Assembly: GCA_015179045.1 (NCBI GenBank)
Contig: WHUZ01000034.1
Coordinates: forward strand, 372,001 to 436,000
From: Kalaharituber pfeilii
Taxonomy: Eukaryota > Ascomycota > Pezizomycetes > Pezizales > Pezizaceae
Length of the DNA stretch: 64,000 nt
Reading direction: 5' to 3'
Part shown: in pieces, positions 1 through 11,431 of the stretch
How positions within the stretch are numbered: the first letter of the stretch is position 1
How the letters are laid out: each line of letters begins with the position of its first letter
Program-made: the position numbers and the translations under genes
The notes under the pieces: generated by a model
Told to the model about the DNA's origin: nothing
Seen by the model: only the letters and a program-made list of their open reading frames with translations
Databases searched by the model: none

Positions 1-311
1 AAACATCGACTTACAGTATCTCCAGTATTGACTGTGAGAGTATTGGTAGTCGCAGCACTGGCTGCCGCTCCAGCATTGCACCTCATACCATTGGAGCTGG
101 CATCGGTAACCCGGGAGTTGGTATGGTGTTTCTGCGAATATACTGGTACTCGCCATAGGTGGTAGACCCATGGATGACCTTCAAGAAACGGTCTATGATC
201 TTCTGTAAGTTATTGATTCAGTAGGCAACTATAATGAACCGCACTCACAATGAGCGGCATCAGTATCACGAGAGCCGCAGCGAGTACAAAAGCGACGGTA
301 AAGAGCTTCAT
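1..311 (-). CDS. AA9-like lytic polysaccharide monooxygenase, 5' part only
   Basis: Partial gene running off the left edge. Exon 1 (311-249) encodes a 21-residue hydrophobic signal-like leader starting MKLFTVAFVL. A GTGAGT...TTACAG intron of 46 nt (248-203) follows. Exon 2 (202-15) ends at a GTAAGT donor. Exon 2 reads GEYQYIRRNT and then, one frame over, TNSRVTDASSNGMRCN and NTLTVNTGDT. This is the order of the GEWQYVR, PVTDVTS..MRC and VNAGST blocks near the N-terminus of AA9 copper oxygenases, which cleave cellulose outside the cell. Two oddities are visible. The frame breaks at about 125-126, where one extra C would restore it. In the spliced model the mature N-terminal histidine that ligates copper in AA9 is absent; an unspliced read gives VSAVHYS and then a stop. 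It could be a decayed copy. The family call rests on short motifs only. Confidence 0.5.
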
Positions 312-639
312 AGTGTAGATATTCCTTCTTGATGCCAACAAGGGTCTTAGTCTGAGTCCGAGCTGACCCTGGGATTGCCTCATTTACGTTCATGGCACAC
401 TTAGAAATAAACGCAATTTTCACACCATAAAACTTAAAAGGTCGGATTTTACCCCATGGGGTAATTTACACTATTGAATTTTCATTTAACAACAGAGAGA
501 ATGATAACTAAACGGAGCGATAAGGCGATTAAAATTGGAGCAGGCGGTCAGTGTGCATTCAGGCAGAAAGTGCTTGTCCCGAGGGGTTTTGCAATTCTTA
601 GCCCAGAACTTTGCGGGTATCTTTACAGGAGTTACTATT

Positions 640-677
640 GCCTCGCCATAGCCCGTGGGGCGGCAAGCGAGTATTGA

Positions 678-708
<31 letters not shown>
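640..708 (+). mobile_element. Short poly-A retroposon, copy 1
   Basis: About 41 bp of unique sequence (GCCTCGCCATAGCCC, GGGGCGGCAAGCGAGTATTG, ATAT) followed by about 28 A. It is flanked by a perfect 12-bp target-site duplication, ggagttactatt, at 628-639 and 709-720. The duplication plus the A-tail indicate target-primed reverse transcription. The unique part is the 3' end shared by six other copies in the window. Confidence 0.85.
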
Positions 709-710
<2 letters not shown>

Positions 711-1284
711 AGTTACTATTCTATAGAGTTCAAACACGCTTCCTGCGCTTTACGAGAGTATCAATATCATTCCTCCAGGGGCCCTTTAGATGCTCTGGAA
801 TTTTGGTTAAAGTGTGATCTCGTTTCACGAGACCATATGATAAATATTCTTCGGGCCTCTGAAAATACAGCTGCAAGGTTACATTCCGGCGCCTACTTTG
901 TTAACCTCAACTACTGTAGATTGGCATTTATAATAGCCCCTCTCACCCACCCAGCGTTGCTTAGAAGGGAGCTCCACATGCCCAACCTGCCCAAAAGGAA
1001 AAGAGCACCACCCCCAGGGCCCAAAGAGCAAACGGAAGCCATGCTAGAGCCCCCACCCACGTTACCTGCCTTCATATGCTAAAGACCTCCATGTCTATCA
1101 ATCCTCATGTATATCCTGCTATGCTGTTTCATGTATGTATAATTCGTGTTTTTAAGTTCCGTTCATCCGCCGTGTAGATGGGTCTTCAAGTAGACGTCTT
1201 CTTCTCCCTACTGCCTACTGGCGTGGGACTATGGCGTGGTTCTGTAAAAATATAGAGTAGAGAGTATATTCTATTTAAACTCGT

Positions 1285-1480
1285 TGGGTAATCTTGGGAG
1301 CTCTATTCATTTATCTACCGATTCTTCGGCCCTCTTTATACCCTTCTGTGGCTACAATTCACTGGTCAACTGGTTTCCCAAATTGGGTTTATCCGCCCAA
1401 ACTGGTCGTTTCCGGCAATCCCGCCCAAATTTTTGGGTTAGCCGAACCTCGCTTACGCGACCTTATTCGGGGAAGAGTTT
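1285..1480. repeat. Divergent dispersed repeat (LTR-like), left copy
   Basis: Shares an ordered series of blocks with 62920-63150 in the same orientation: TTGGGAGCTC, TTATACCCTTCT/TTATCCCTTCT, AATTGGGTTTAT, TTCCGGCAA, TTTGGGTTAGCC/TTTGGGTTTAGCC and GCGACCTTA/GCGACTTTA. The pattern fits two old copies of one element such as a solo LTR. Ends cannot be defined by eye. Confidence 0.45.
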
Positions 1481-1925
1481 ATTACCAATGGTCCGTGGCA
1501 GCGATGGCATAGGCTATGATGTTTGGGTATAATAATGCCACTTCGCTGTAGCTAGAGACAGACATATCGCGTAAAAATCCGGATAGGAAAAAAAGACAAC
1601 AGTGCGCAGCTGGAGGGCACGTTGGACGCCTACTTGAGTAGATATCTATGGGTATATAGGCCCTGCCATAGGTTGGTAGCCTGTATGCGGGGTTACGTGA
1701 TCCAAAGATGAAAAGGAATATGACATCGACCCCACTCGCTTCGCTTGGGGGTCGGTCTATCATAGCTATTATACCTAGGGCCGGGTAGAGAGCTAGCCAT
1801 GGTTTCCGCAAAGACCTTTCGATGATAGGTGACTAAACTAACTGCAAGGACGTATTTTTGCCTTTTTGAGCACTAATCTAGAGGAGCAATTGAAATCAAG
1901 GAAATACAAACATAAGTCAGGAAAG

Positions 1926-2030
1926 TTTTTTTTTTTTTTAATATCATTATTTGCGTGCCACCCTATGGGCTATAGTGAGATAAAATGAGGAGGAAAAAAT
2001 AAAATGGAAGATAAATGGTAAGACAAATTA
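1926..2030 (-). mobile_element. Short poly-A retroposon, copy 2
   Basis: On the plus strand a T-run (1926-1939) is followed by aatatcattat, tgcgtgccaccctatgggc and tatagtgagat, the reverse complement of the family core. The possible duplication (aggaaag/aggaaaa) is short and imperfect, so the 5' limit is approximate. Confidence 0.65.
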
Positions 2031-2386
2031 AAGGGAAGGAAAATGACATGATAGATATTCAACTCTACACCCCTCTTTCGTCTTTGGCGGGTAAACAAAA
2101 TCAGGAAAAATCACATAACTACTTGTTTTGTAAAAGATCGCCTTTTTTCCACAATAAACAATACCGCTGTTCGCTATAGCAGGGCGGGCTCTGACTCGGT
2201 GCCACCGAATGGCAAACCACAGTGATAGTATAATCAATGATTGCTAAGCAAATAAAGATATCATAAGCAAGAAGAAATAACGCCACGCTCGATGAGGCTA
2301 TATAAAGGGGGCTAGAATCCACAAGAAAGGATGGGGCCCCGGGCGGTGTTTCAAGGCACCTACAACCAATAGCACCTTCATCAACT

Positions 2387-5300
2387 TCACTTACTCTTAG
2401 TGAGTACAGGCTTCCCAACCGCTCCATGTTGTTCAAGCAGGCGAAAATTGAGTGAGTCGAGCCCGATTACATCCTGAATGTTTAAATTCGTGAGGTTGAG
2501 TTTGTTTTGGGGCACTGCCCATAGACAGGTGATTTCCAATGAATGATTGTCTAGTGTGCGGCTTGCCTTGGGTAGGACTGACCACAGGCGTATAGTGCGA
2601 TCATCACTGCCAGAGGCAAGCAGCTGGCCGTCAGGAGAGAAGGCGACACTCCATACCGACCCGCTATGACCCTCAAAGGTATGCACGGCTTCATGACGTA
2701 GGACTGACCACAGGCGTATAGTGCGATCAGAACTGCCAGAGGCAAGCAGCTGGCCGTCAGGAGAGAAGGCGACACTCCGTACCCAGTCGCTATGACCCTC
2801 AAAGGTATGCACGGCTTCATGACGTAGCACTGACCACAGGCGTATAGTGCGATCTGCACTGCCAGAGGCAAGCAGCTGGCCGTCAGGAGAGAAGGCGACA
2901 CTCCATACCCACCCGCTATGACCCTCAAAGGTATGCACGGCTTCATGACGTAGGACTGACCACAGGCGTATAGTGCGATCGTCACTGCCAGAGGCAAGCA
3001 GCTGGCCGTCAGGAGAGAAGGCGACACTCCGTACCCAGTTGCTATGACCCTCAAAGGTATGCACGGCTTCATGACGTAGCACTGACCACAGGCGTATAGT
3101 GCGATCTGCACTGCCAGAGGCAAGCAGCTGGCCGTCAGGAGAGAAGGCGACACTCCATACCCAGTCGCTATGACCCTCAAAGGTATGCACGGCTTCATGA
3201 CGTAGGACTGACCACAGGCGTATAGTGCGATCTGCACTGCCAGAGGCAAGCAGCTGGCCGTCAGGAGAGAAGGCGACACTCCGTACCCAGTCGCTATGAC
3301 CCTCAAAGGTATGCACGGCTTCATGACGTAGCACTGACCACAGGCGTATAGTGCAATCAGCACTGCCAGAGGCAAGCAGCTGGCCGTCAGGAGAGAAGGC
3401 GACACTCCATACCCAGTCGCTATGACCCTCAAAGGTATGCACGGCTTCATGACGTAGCACTGACCACAGGCGTATAGTGCAATCAGAACTGCCAGAGGCA
3501 AGCAGCTGGCCGTCAGGAGAGAAGGCGACACTCCATACCCAGTCGCTATGACCCTCAAAGGTATGCACGGCTTCATGACGTAGCACTGACCACAGGCGTA
3601 TAGTGCGATCTGCACTGCCAGAGGCAAGCAGCTGGCCGTCAGGAGAGAAGGCGACACTCCATACCGACCCGCTATGACCCTCAAAGGTATGCACGGCTTC
3701 ATGACGTAGCACTGACCACAGGCGTATAGTGCAATCAGAACTGCCAGAGGCAAGCAGCTGGCCGTCAGGAGAGAAGGCGACACTCCATACCCAGTCGCTA
3801 TGACCCTCAAAGGTATGCACGGCTTCATGACGTAGCACTGACCACAGGCGTATAGTGCGATCTGCACTGCCAGAGGCAAGCAGCTGGCCGTCAGGAGAGA
3901 AGGCGACACTCCATACCGAATCTCTATGACCCTCAAAGGTATGCATGGCTTCATGACGTAGGACTGACCACAGGCGTATAGTGCAATCACCACTGCCAGA
4001 GGCAAGCAGCTGGCCGTCAGGAGAGAAGGCGACACTCCATACCGAATCGCTATGACCCTCAAAGGTATGCATGGCTTCATGACGTAGGACTGACCACAGG
4101 CGTATAGTGCGATCGTCACTGCCAGAGGCAAGCAGCTGGCCGTCAGGAGAGAAGGCGACACTCCATACCCACCCGCTATGACCCTCAAAGGTATGCATGG
4201 CTTCATGACGTAGGACTGACCACAGGCGTATAGTGCGATCACCACTGCCAGAGGCAAGCAGCTGGCCGTCGGGAGAGAAGGCGACACTCTTGGAAGATGC
4301 TGGTAGTTGCATAAAAGGTCTTTCCCCAAACGATACATTATTCATGCTAGCTTTACTTAGGTCTGCCTTCTCAAGCCAGGTTTGATGCATACGAATCTGC
4401 TCTATACCATTAGCTAATTACATAAGTAATGAGTTTTTGTTGATTACATATGTACGAACCTCACATAGGTCTGCATTTTGCAATTGGGCTCGACTAAAGA
4501 AGCCACGACTTATATCTGCTCTAGGAATCCGTATGCCACGCAAATCATGACCTGCAAAGCTCTTTCCTGCTCTAACTAGAATTGTAATTGCATTTGAAGA
4601 TGCTGTTGAGAAATTTGCATCAGTTTTGGATCGCTCAATCAAGGTCAAAAAATAGTCTTGCAATGGCCATGCTTTTTCAACAAGGAAATCAAGAACACCA
4701 GGATCATCAACAAGATGAAACTCATTGATTAGTGCGTTAGCTTTACACCCTTTGAATGCCTCATCCTCCAAAATTACTTCGGCTACCAAATAATCCCGTA
4801 GTGACTTGTGTAAAAATCGGTATAAATTGCCCTGTCGAATAAGCGGTGAACTGAGGCGTAAAATTTGTACTTTGATATCATCATTTGCTAAAAAGCGTTT
4901 CCAGGATGACTGATCTTGTGGTATAGCATCGGAGAAAATACTAGCAGGTACATAGGTTGCTTCTAATACCTGACACCGATAGAGCATAAGTGCAAATTGT
5001 TGACAAAAGCATCGTGCTTGGAAATTAAAGTTGATGTCAGTTAATTGGGTATATGCATCACGCTGGGCTCCTGGTAGTTGAATATTATCCAAACGCTCCT
5101 TTGCCTTGTTGATCCAATAATCAATGAACTGATGATATAAATCTCCGCGCTTGAGTTTGTCTTTGCTGTGAGCTGGTTCCACGGTCATAGTCATTTTGAG
5201 TAGGAAAGGGTTGCTGACTAAGGCACACACATCGGGCTTCAGTATATACTGTTCGAACTCCTCAACTGAGCGACCAGGTCTAGCCTTCACATATTGTGAA

Positions 5301-7355
5301 ATATACCTCCGGATGCTTGACTTCGAAAATGGCGCAAGATAGTATTCTTGTAATAGTTTTGGCTGACCACGGGGGTAAAACTGACTTTGATACCCAGGAG
5401 GCAAATATTCGGGTCGGCTGGTAATGACCACTTTAGCGTTCCATGTATCAAGCTCATTTTCGGTATAAAAGTTGCGATCTCGTCTTTCAATTTCATCATA
5501 ACCGTCCAAGATAAATACGAACTGCCGTTGATGCCGAACTAGGTCTATTTGGTCTTTATGAAAGCCTTGTTTAGTAAAGAAAGCAGCTATTAGATCTTGG
5601 TTGTGGGTTCCAGATGTATATACTCTAGAGAGTGATATAAATACTGGAACCACTACAATTTCTTTATTGGAAGCTTTGTCAAAGACAGACCATAGCTGCT
5701 GTGCAAGGTGATGGTTGAATGTTGATTTTCCAGATCCAGCAGCACCTTGAATCAAGCAAACCTTTGAATTCACTCATCTTAGCAAAAGCCGGCAAGGCTG
5801 CAAGCACCAAATGAAGTAAGATAAAAGCCCAATTAAAATAAAGCAAACCTTTTGTGGCATGGCATCTGAAAGGAATTCTTGAACAGCGTCCAGTAGATCA
5901 AAGCGATTGCTATCGTGTGGTTGTATCATTCCTTCTGCTGGAATATATAGGTCAAACTCAAACTCTAGCCTTTGTTTATCTAGATAATTCTTCTTAAGCT
6001 GCTCAAAGTCTGAATCTAAGGTTTTCCAAACCACTGTTTGACGTTGATTCGATACTAATTTATGTTAAAGAAGAGATCGGTGAACAGGTGTGCATAAACA
6101 TACCAAGTGTAGTTACCATATCCTTGATATCCCTGGTTACCACAAGGTTTTCTTCCATGTTCATGGAGATATCTGCATTTATTTATTACAATTAGCATCA
6201 ATTGCATAACTATTTCTTATGACCGAAATTAATATAATCATGCACTTACTGTCTAGGGTAGACAAAAGTTTCAGTTCCCCTCTGATATCATTCAGAAGAC
6301 CCTCTATTTGTTTAAGATCATTGGAACTCTCTATTCTCATTAGATATATTTGCCTATCCATATGGGACTCACATAGCGTTCTTACCCATAACCCGTTTCA
6401 TTGTAGCCATATCTGCATACTCCTGAATAACCTTCTCCTTGCTAGCTATTTCATCGAGAAATGGTTGCATCGATGTTGAGAAAGGCATAAAGAGATTCCC
6501 AATCTTCGTTGCCCCTAAATTTGGTTCTCGTTAGTGAGGTCCAAACTGACCCAAACTGAGTTGAACCTACAGGATACCGAGGTACCAAAATATTTTTGCA
6601 CTTCGAGTGTAAACTTCGAAATCGCATCATAGAGTTCGTCCAGAGCAGAACCCAACTTGCGGTTAAAAGCCTCAGTTAAGTCTGAATGCAATGTGACCTC
6701 CAACGATGTAGTCCTATAGATGCGAGCATAGAATTCACAAGTGGCCATCCTATCAATAATAGTTCCCATTGCAAGTTCCAGGATTTCCATTAATTCGACA
6801 TGATTGAGTGCAACCTATTATATTAAGCAAAAGTTCCATGGGGGGAGAATTCTATCACTGACCTGCAAAATAAATCTAACACCAGCCCATACAAGAGCGG
6901 TGGTTTCGGGGCTATGCTGTATTGCTGTATCAACTATAGTTGTATACTTCTGCACCCCCTTAAGGATCCGCCCTATCCGCTCCACTACAACAACAGTCTC
7001 ACCATGCCTGTTGGTATATTTCCATTGCTTTTTTTCGATATCAGCTTTAGCAGACTGTAATTCCTTAATTACATCTTCGACATTGGCATGTGTATCCTTA
7101 TTTTCTAAATTCTGCGGAGCAGTTTGCAGCGAAGGCCTATTTGTTGATGGGGGTGTACTAGAGGTCCTCGTTTGCCCCGCTATATTGCCAGCAGGAGATC
7201 TCGATCTGGATGAGCCTCTATGGAGTGACGGAAGTTAGCCTGAGCAGAGGTAAATCGCCATTTTGTTTGAAAACTGACCCAATCCTAAGCTTTTCCCCCA
7301 ATCTTCTAACACTCTTACGGAACCCCGTTTGGCTTTTGGGATCATTTTTACCCAT
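2387..7355 (-). CDS. NACHT-WD40 STAND receptor (NLR-like, HET-E/HNWD type)
   Basis: Fungal NLR-like signal-transduction NTPase, the class that includes heterokaryon incompatibility proteins such as HET-E; the ligand is unknown. My model has nine exons: 7355-7319, 7179-6863, 6814-6586, 6514-6386, 6330-6250, 6172-6104, 6054-5849, 5761-4460, 4396-2387 (about 1,459 aa, frame closed). The N-terminal helical domain ends ALVWAGVRFILQ|VALNHVE, typical of fungal STAND proteins. The NACHT domain has Walker A GAAGSGKST and Walker B FVFILDGYDEI, then a TSRPEYL sensor-like motif. A short pentapeptide-like linker (ADLCE, KADLSKA) leads to 14 WD40 repeats of 42 aa and a unique 60-aa tail. The first intron (7318-7180, 139 nt) is the least certain part: reading through it gives KSVRRLGEKLR, like other NLR N-termini, but meets a stop. 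All other junctions keep phase. No effector domain beyond the helical N-terminus is recognised. Confidence 0.9.
2550..4290 (-). repeat. Array of 14 near-identical 126-bp WD40 repeats
   Basis: Each 126-bp unit encodes one 42-aa WD repeat beginning SVAFSPDGQLLASGS. Third-codon positions are almost invariant across units. Differences cluster in the codon after SGS (A, S, D or G), in R/C two residues later, in S-D/G/N/R-W/S after EGH, in W/R before SVAFS, and in M/V in HEAMH/HEAVH. An overlapping antisense frame of 595 aa exists only because the repeat length is a multiple of three. Confidence 0.95.
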
Positions 7356-9090
7356 TTGGAATGACTGGTGTCAGTACGAGACGCGACGATAATAATGGTG
7401 AGAGCTTGGATAAGGAGCCTTGTTTCGCGTTGAGTATATCGGAAGCGACGATTGATGATTGTTTGTTACCTTGCAATTATTCAAAACTCCGCATTTGATT
7501 TTCGTACTCCGCCACCAACCGTTAGCAAGCTGTAGCTGCGTACGTGACTATGCCAATCCTGTACCCCACCTATTGGCGACCCAACGAGAGCCTCATTTCG
7601 TTGTAGAGAATAGATTAGCATCAGACGCACGTATCATTCGCCCTTGCAGTTCTGGAGTGCCCCGGGAGTACTGTACACATAACGAGGATTGTAAAGTCTT
7701 CAACATCCCACAAGAGTAAAACTCCAATACTTAATAATTATGTTAAGCACTTATGTACCTTGAAGTAACATCATGTTCTGCAAAGGCTTGTTTGATGAGG
7801 AGCTTGAGGGAGTGGTCTGACAAGTTATATAATTCTCAGGCTCACTTGCCCACTCCAGTGCTATACCTTCTCATTATCTTGAGTAGTCCGAGCAAGATCT
7901 CAAGTTAGTTCATCTTGTAGACGGAATTGCATGTTGTGATTCTTCCCTCCACGACGTTTGCCTCTGTGATTTACGGAATACAGGACCGTGTAATCTGATG
8001 CTAGTATTGAAGTGGATCGAGGCCCTCGAGAGCAGTAGTAGCGTGAAGCATGTAAATTTGGCGGTCATAAAACAACACAGTAATGCATAAAACATCTTCG
8101 GGAAGTGCCTGAATGGCACGTTTGTTCCACCGCAACGAACGCCTCCCGACTACTTAGTCTTACCAATAATGGAGAAATGTAAAAGAGGGTTTATACAGGT
8201 CATTCGGGCTAAATCAATCCACGACGGATTCTCGGAACTAGCCACCGCCTCCAGGTCGAGGACCATGGTATGTCATGCATATGCAGATGACCCCCTGCAT
8301 CGGTACTATATTGTATTCTGGCGCCAGCTATGTCAAATTAAATGCTTGTTCATGCAAGTAGGAGATGATGCAGCTTGATGCTTTAGCATATCGATACAAT
8401 ACAGTGTAACCTGCCCCTATGATCCACGGGCCCATAGGAGAGATGCAGACATTGTTGTTTTCCGCGCTTGGTGTGAGGTGCACGTGAGGCAATATCAAGT
8501 GAGCAATAGTTGGAGATGAGGCATACAAGAGAAGGCATTCAAAGCTTTTCAATGCAATCTCTTGATTTCAATTTATCCCAGCAATTCAGGCATGGGTTGT
8601 ACGTACTGCTAGATTAGCGGTCGCGTATATAGTGTAGCGACACCCTCTCCCGGCTTCCGTCCAGTCAGAAATGACTGGACAGAGACATTCCGCCCAATAC
8701 TCTATGCAGGGCTGCTTTGAAAGGAACACCATACCGCAGGGTGAGTAATCTGCAGTGAGCTTTTTGGAAAGCAAACATTCCCATAGAACTAGAATCTCGC
8801 GTCCTCAATAGCTTCCTGCCCATCACGCTTGAACTAAACCAACTGGCAAGACTTGAACGTCAATTCATATGATAAATTGACAAGGAGCTATGCACACGTG
8901 GCCCTGTGGGATTTCGAACATACCACAATAGATGATATCTTGAGAGAAATTTCTGGATAGTTGGTGCGCTGAATGCAGTTTCACAGGTATATTGCCAATG
9001 CTAGTCTTTCAGTTCCAACTGAACCGTCCTTCTACCCTGCTCGGTTACTGGGCCTAGACCCAAATATCCCTGGCCTTCAAGGGTTGAGTA

Positions 9091-9132
9091 GGGCGGCACG
9101 CGAGTAATGATATAGAAAAAAAAAAAAAAAAA
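9091..9132 (+). mobile_element. Short poly-A retroposon, copy 3 (minimal, 42 bp)
   Basis: Only about 25 bp of unique sequence (gggcggcacgcgagtaatga plus tatag) and 17 A. It lies between perfect 14-bp direct repeats tcaagggttgagta (9077-9090 and 9133-9146). It starts in the middle of the family hairpin, so it is an extreme 5' truncation of the same element. Confidence 0.9.
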
Positions 9133-9840
9133 TCAAGGGTTGAGTATGCTCACGTATACAAATCCAAGCCAACCTGCTCTGCCTGCATAATGCAATAGAG
9201 GGAATTTTTAAACAAGGTTTCTATGCGATAGATCTATAATATATGTTTGCCAAACAAGGAATCCATGTCGGGCAGATATCCCGTCTTCCGAATTTCGCAA
9301 TATAGCTACTGCTCTCAGATCAGATGGATCAAACACCAGGAACCTGGCCCGGCAAGTGTACATATATGGTGGGGCGGCACGATGGTGTTGGCGAAGCTCC
9401 TTGCAGCACATCATTCATATGATGCTGGGGGTACCTGACATCGTCAGACAGTACAAGTAGGGACTCATTTAAGTAAAGATCGGCATCTCAAATTTATTCT
9501 TCTGTGCAATCCAGCGCCGCACCAAGGCTTCAACTCACTGCAAAATCCAAAGTTGATGAGTACTTACTACAAGAGGTAAAAACTTCCTAGGCTTTTTTTT
9601 GCGTTGTAACGTTATTGCCACTGCCAGCTTTCGAGCACTGGCAGTGACAGATGGAGAGCAGATCGCATGATTCTCGGGGCTGGAAGCTTGACAAAACGCA
9701 ATGATACTGAGGCTGCTGTTCCCATACGTCAAGTTCAGGGTATAGATCTGCATTTCTTCAAAAAATCTATGTCGTAAGACAATAATAAGACAACATGTCA
9801 TAAGACGCTTGTAGATTTGAGTTTTATTAAATGAAGTCGT

Positions 9841-9881
9841 TCGCCATAGCCCACAGGGCGGCATGCGAGTAATGATATATA

Positions 9882-9912
<31 letters not shown>
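9841..9912 (+). mobile_element. Short poly-A retroposon, copy 4
   Basis: The core starts TCGCCATAGCCC, continues ACAGGGCGGCATGCGAG and TAATG, then has (AT)n and about 28 A. The target-site duplication is gaagtcgt (9833-9840 and 9913-9920). The core can fold as nested stems TCG/CGA, CAT/ATG and GCCC/GGGC. Confidence 0.85.
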
Positions 9913-9987
9913 GAAGTCGTGACCATTAGCTCAGCATGGGCGTCGTTGCGAGACCTACTTAGGCAAGTATATAGCTCGGTGTCACTT

Positions 9988-9991
<4 letters not shown>

Positions 9992-10021
<30 letters not shown>

Positions 10022-10138
10022 TATATCAATTCTCGCATGCCACCCCTGTGGGCTATGACGAGGTTAGATACATAAGAGATCAATAACAGGAATTGATAGA
10101 CAAGAAGAAGAGCTATAGTGATGAACTTATACTGAACC
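9992..10138 (-). mobile_element. Short poly-A retroposon, copy 5 (longest copy)
   Basis: Reverse-oriented copy with about 24 T, then the core complement (tctcgcatgccacccctg, tgggctatgacgagg) and about 90 bp of further 5' sequence ending gaacc. The duplication is gtcactt plus ccc with one mismatch (from 9981 and from 10139). It shows that the full element extends upstream of the truncated copies. No A/B-box promoter is obvious. Confidence 0.8.
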
Positions 10139-10240
10139 GTCACTTACCCAATGTGGAGGACGATTATATAATACCACACCTAGACCACTTCTGAAGTTGT
10201 TCCCAATCCTCTCTGCTCTTGATTTACAAACTCTGCATTT

Positions 10241-11431
10241 CTACAGGCAATGCTTCATCACCCCTGGCTGCCACGACCGCAAGAAAGACGAAATATCCTG
10301 ATACACTCTCTTCCTCTGTCTTACATTCTTTCTTGCCACAGTCTCCTTTCCTTTCACTGCTTCTCTCGATGTATTCGCAAAAAGCGGCGCGACCGTCGGC
10401 ACTGGATTCTCTTCCTTCTCTTCCCACTTCGACGGTGCTTCAGCATACTCGCATGAGATATGCACGCGGCTGCTAGAGGGGGATTTGCTTGCCGTTAGTT
10501 TCTTGACTGGCAATACCACAATCGTTGTCCTGACATGGTGATTCAGCCGTCTCGTAACCTCTGATTCTGGAGTCACAGCTGACTTTGAGCTCCCTGTCGC
10601 TCCTTCATTCAATTTGCCTCCCCTACCACCGTCTTTACCCAAGTCCATCCATGCCAACTCCTTAAACATACTATCCCTTTTGTCTAGTCCCAACATCTCA
10701 CCAAATGTCTCATCAATCTTAATCCTTCTGATACACTCCTCCTCACTAACGGCCGTCTTTTCAAGGTTTGCCTTGTGTGCCTCTGCCACCAGAGTCCGTA
10801 GCCTCGCGGCCCGGGCTTCTTTGGGGCTCGGCTTGCGCGGACCAATAGCAGCCGCAACCTGCTGAGTCGAAAGTTTAGATATGGTTTGTGCTATAGTGTG
10901 GAGAGTATTGACTAACTCGAGTTTCTTGGGGGCTGAAAGAAGAGGGGAAGTCGTGATGCGGGCGAGAATAGAGTGGATAGGGAGTGGAGTAAGTGGTTGA
11001 TCGCTAAGCACATCTATCTTTGCCGGCCCCTTAGGGGTAGTTGAGACTCCTCTAACACCTTGTGAACCGGATCTAGAAGATGACTTTCTAACATGCGATA
11101 TCACATTCTCCTTCGCATGCTCCTTGTTGGCAAACATTACCTCCCTCACAGACTTCAGCACCTTGCCTCTGAACAGTGGATGGATGCTCGCGCTGTTATC
11201 CCGCTCATCTACATGGATTTCGCCAAGGGGCCTCCTGTTTGGGGTAGAAGCTGGTTGGACGGCGGGAGCAGTGGAGGTATGGGCGTTGGTAGAGGTAGAG
11301 TTGTGAGAGACATAGTTCGGGGAATGGAGGAGTGAGGACCGCATGACATCTAACGTTCTTTGTGGTTCCTTGTTGGTATATGTTTCTCCTTGCGTTGCTT
11401 GCTTGGCGAAGTGATTAGTTCTCTTTAGCAT
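10241..11431 (-). CDS. Hypothetical protein, 396 aa
   Basis: Uninterrupted frame from the first ATG at 11431. I do not recognise the family. The N-terminal half is Ser/Thr/Asn-rich and looks disordered. The middle (about residues 150-240) is predicted-helical with a charged stretch (KEARAARLRTLVAEAHKANL) and the acidic segment IKIDETFGEMLGLD. The C-terminus is basic (ARKNVRQRKRVYQD). Neither a signal peptide nor a membrane segment is evident. A cluster of basic residues could act as a nuclear signal, which is inference. Length and biased composition support coding; codons show no break. The last residues might be altered by an unseen intron. Confidence 0.6.
   Translation of the reverse strand: MLKRTNHFAKQATQGETYTNKEPQRTLDVMRSSLLHSPNYVSHNSTSTNAHTSTAPAVQPASTPNRRPLGEIHVDERDNSASIHPLFRGKVLKSVREVMFANKEHAKENVISHVRKSSSRSGSQGVRGVSTTPKGPAKIDVLSDQPLTPLPIHSILARITTSPLLSAPKKLELVNTLHTIAQTISKLSTQQVAAAIGPRKPSPKEARAARLRTLVAEAHKANLEKTAVSEEECIRRIKIDETFGEMLGLDKRDSMFKELAWMDLGKDGGRGGKLNEGATGSSKSAVTPESEVTRRLNHHVRTTIVVLPVKKLTASKSPSSSRVHISCEYAEAPSKWEEKEENPVPTVAPLFANTSREAVKGKETVARKNVRQRKRVYQDISSFLRSWQPGVMKHCL

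Larger units (their letters stand above)
312..2386. other. Gene-poor stretch with retroposons and an LTR-like repeat
   Basis: No convincing gene is seen. It contains poly-A retroposons at 640-708 and about 1926-2030, a divergent repeat at about 1285-1480 that resembles 62920-63150, and a GC-rich inverted repeat at about 1728-1757 (cgacccc/ggggtcgg around a purine-pyrimidine loop). The 837-1082 open frame, rich in Pro and Lys, resembles nothing I know. Confidence 0.5.
7356..10240. other. Gene-poor stretch with retroposons
   Basis: Only short frames without recognisable similarity. It carries three short poly-A retroposons (9091-9132, 9841-9912, about 9992-10138). The 5' flank of the NLR gene lies at its left end; I see no distinctive promoter motif there. 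Confidence 0.5.

Noticed and set aside
2551..4338. A 595-aa frame antisense to or in another phase of the WD40 array
   Set aside because: It is repetitive only because the 126-bp unit is a multiple of three; the other phase gives canonical WD40 repeats joined in frame to the NACHT exon.
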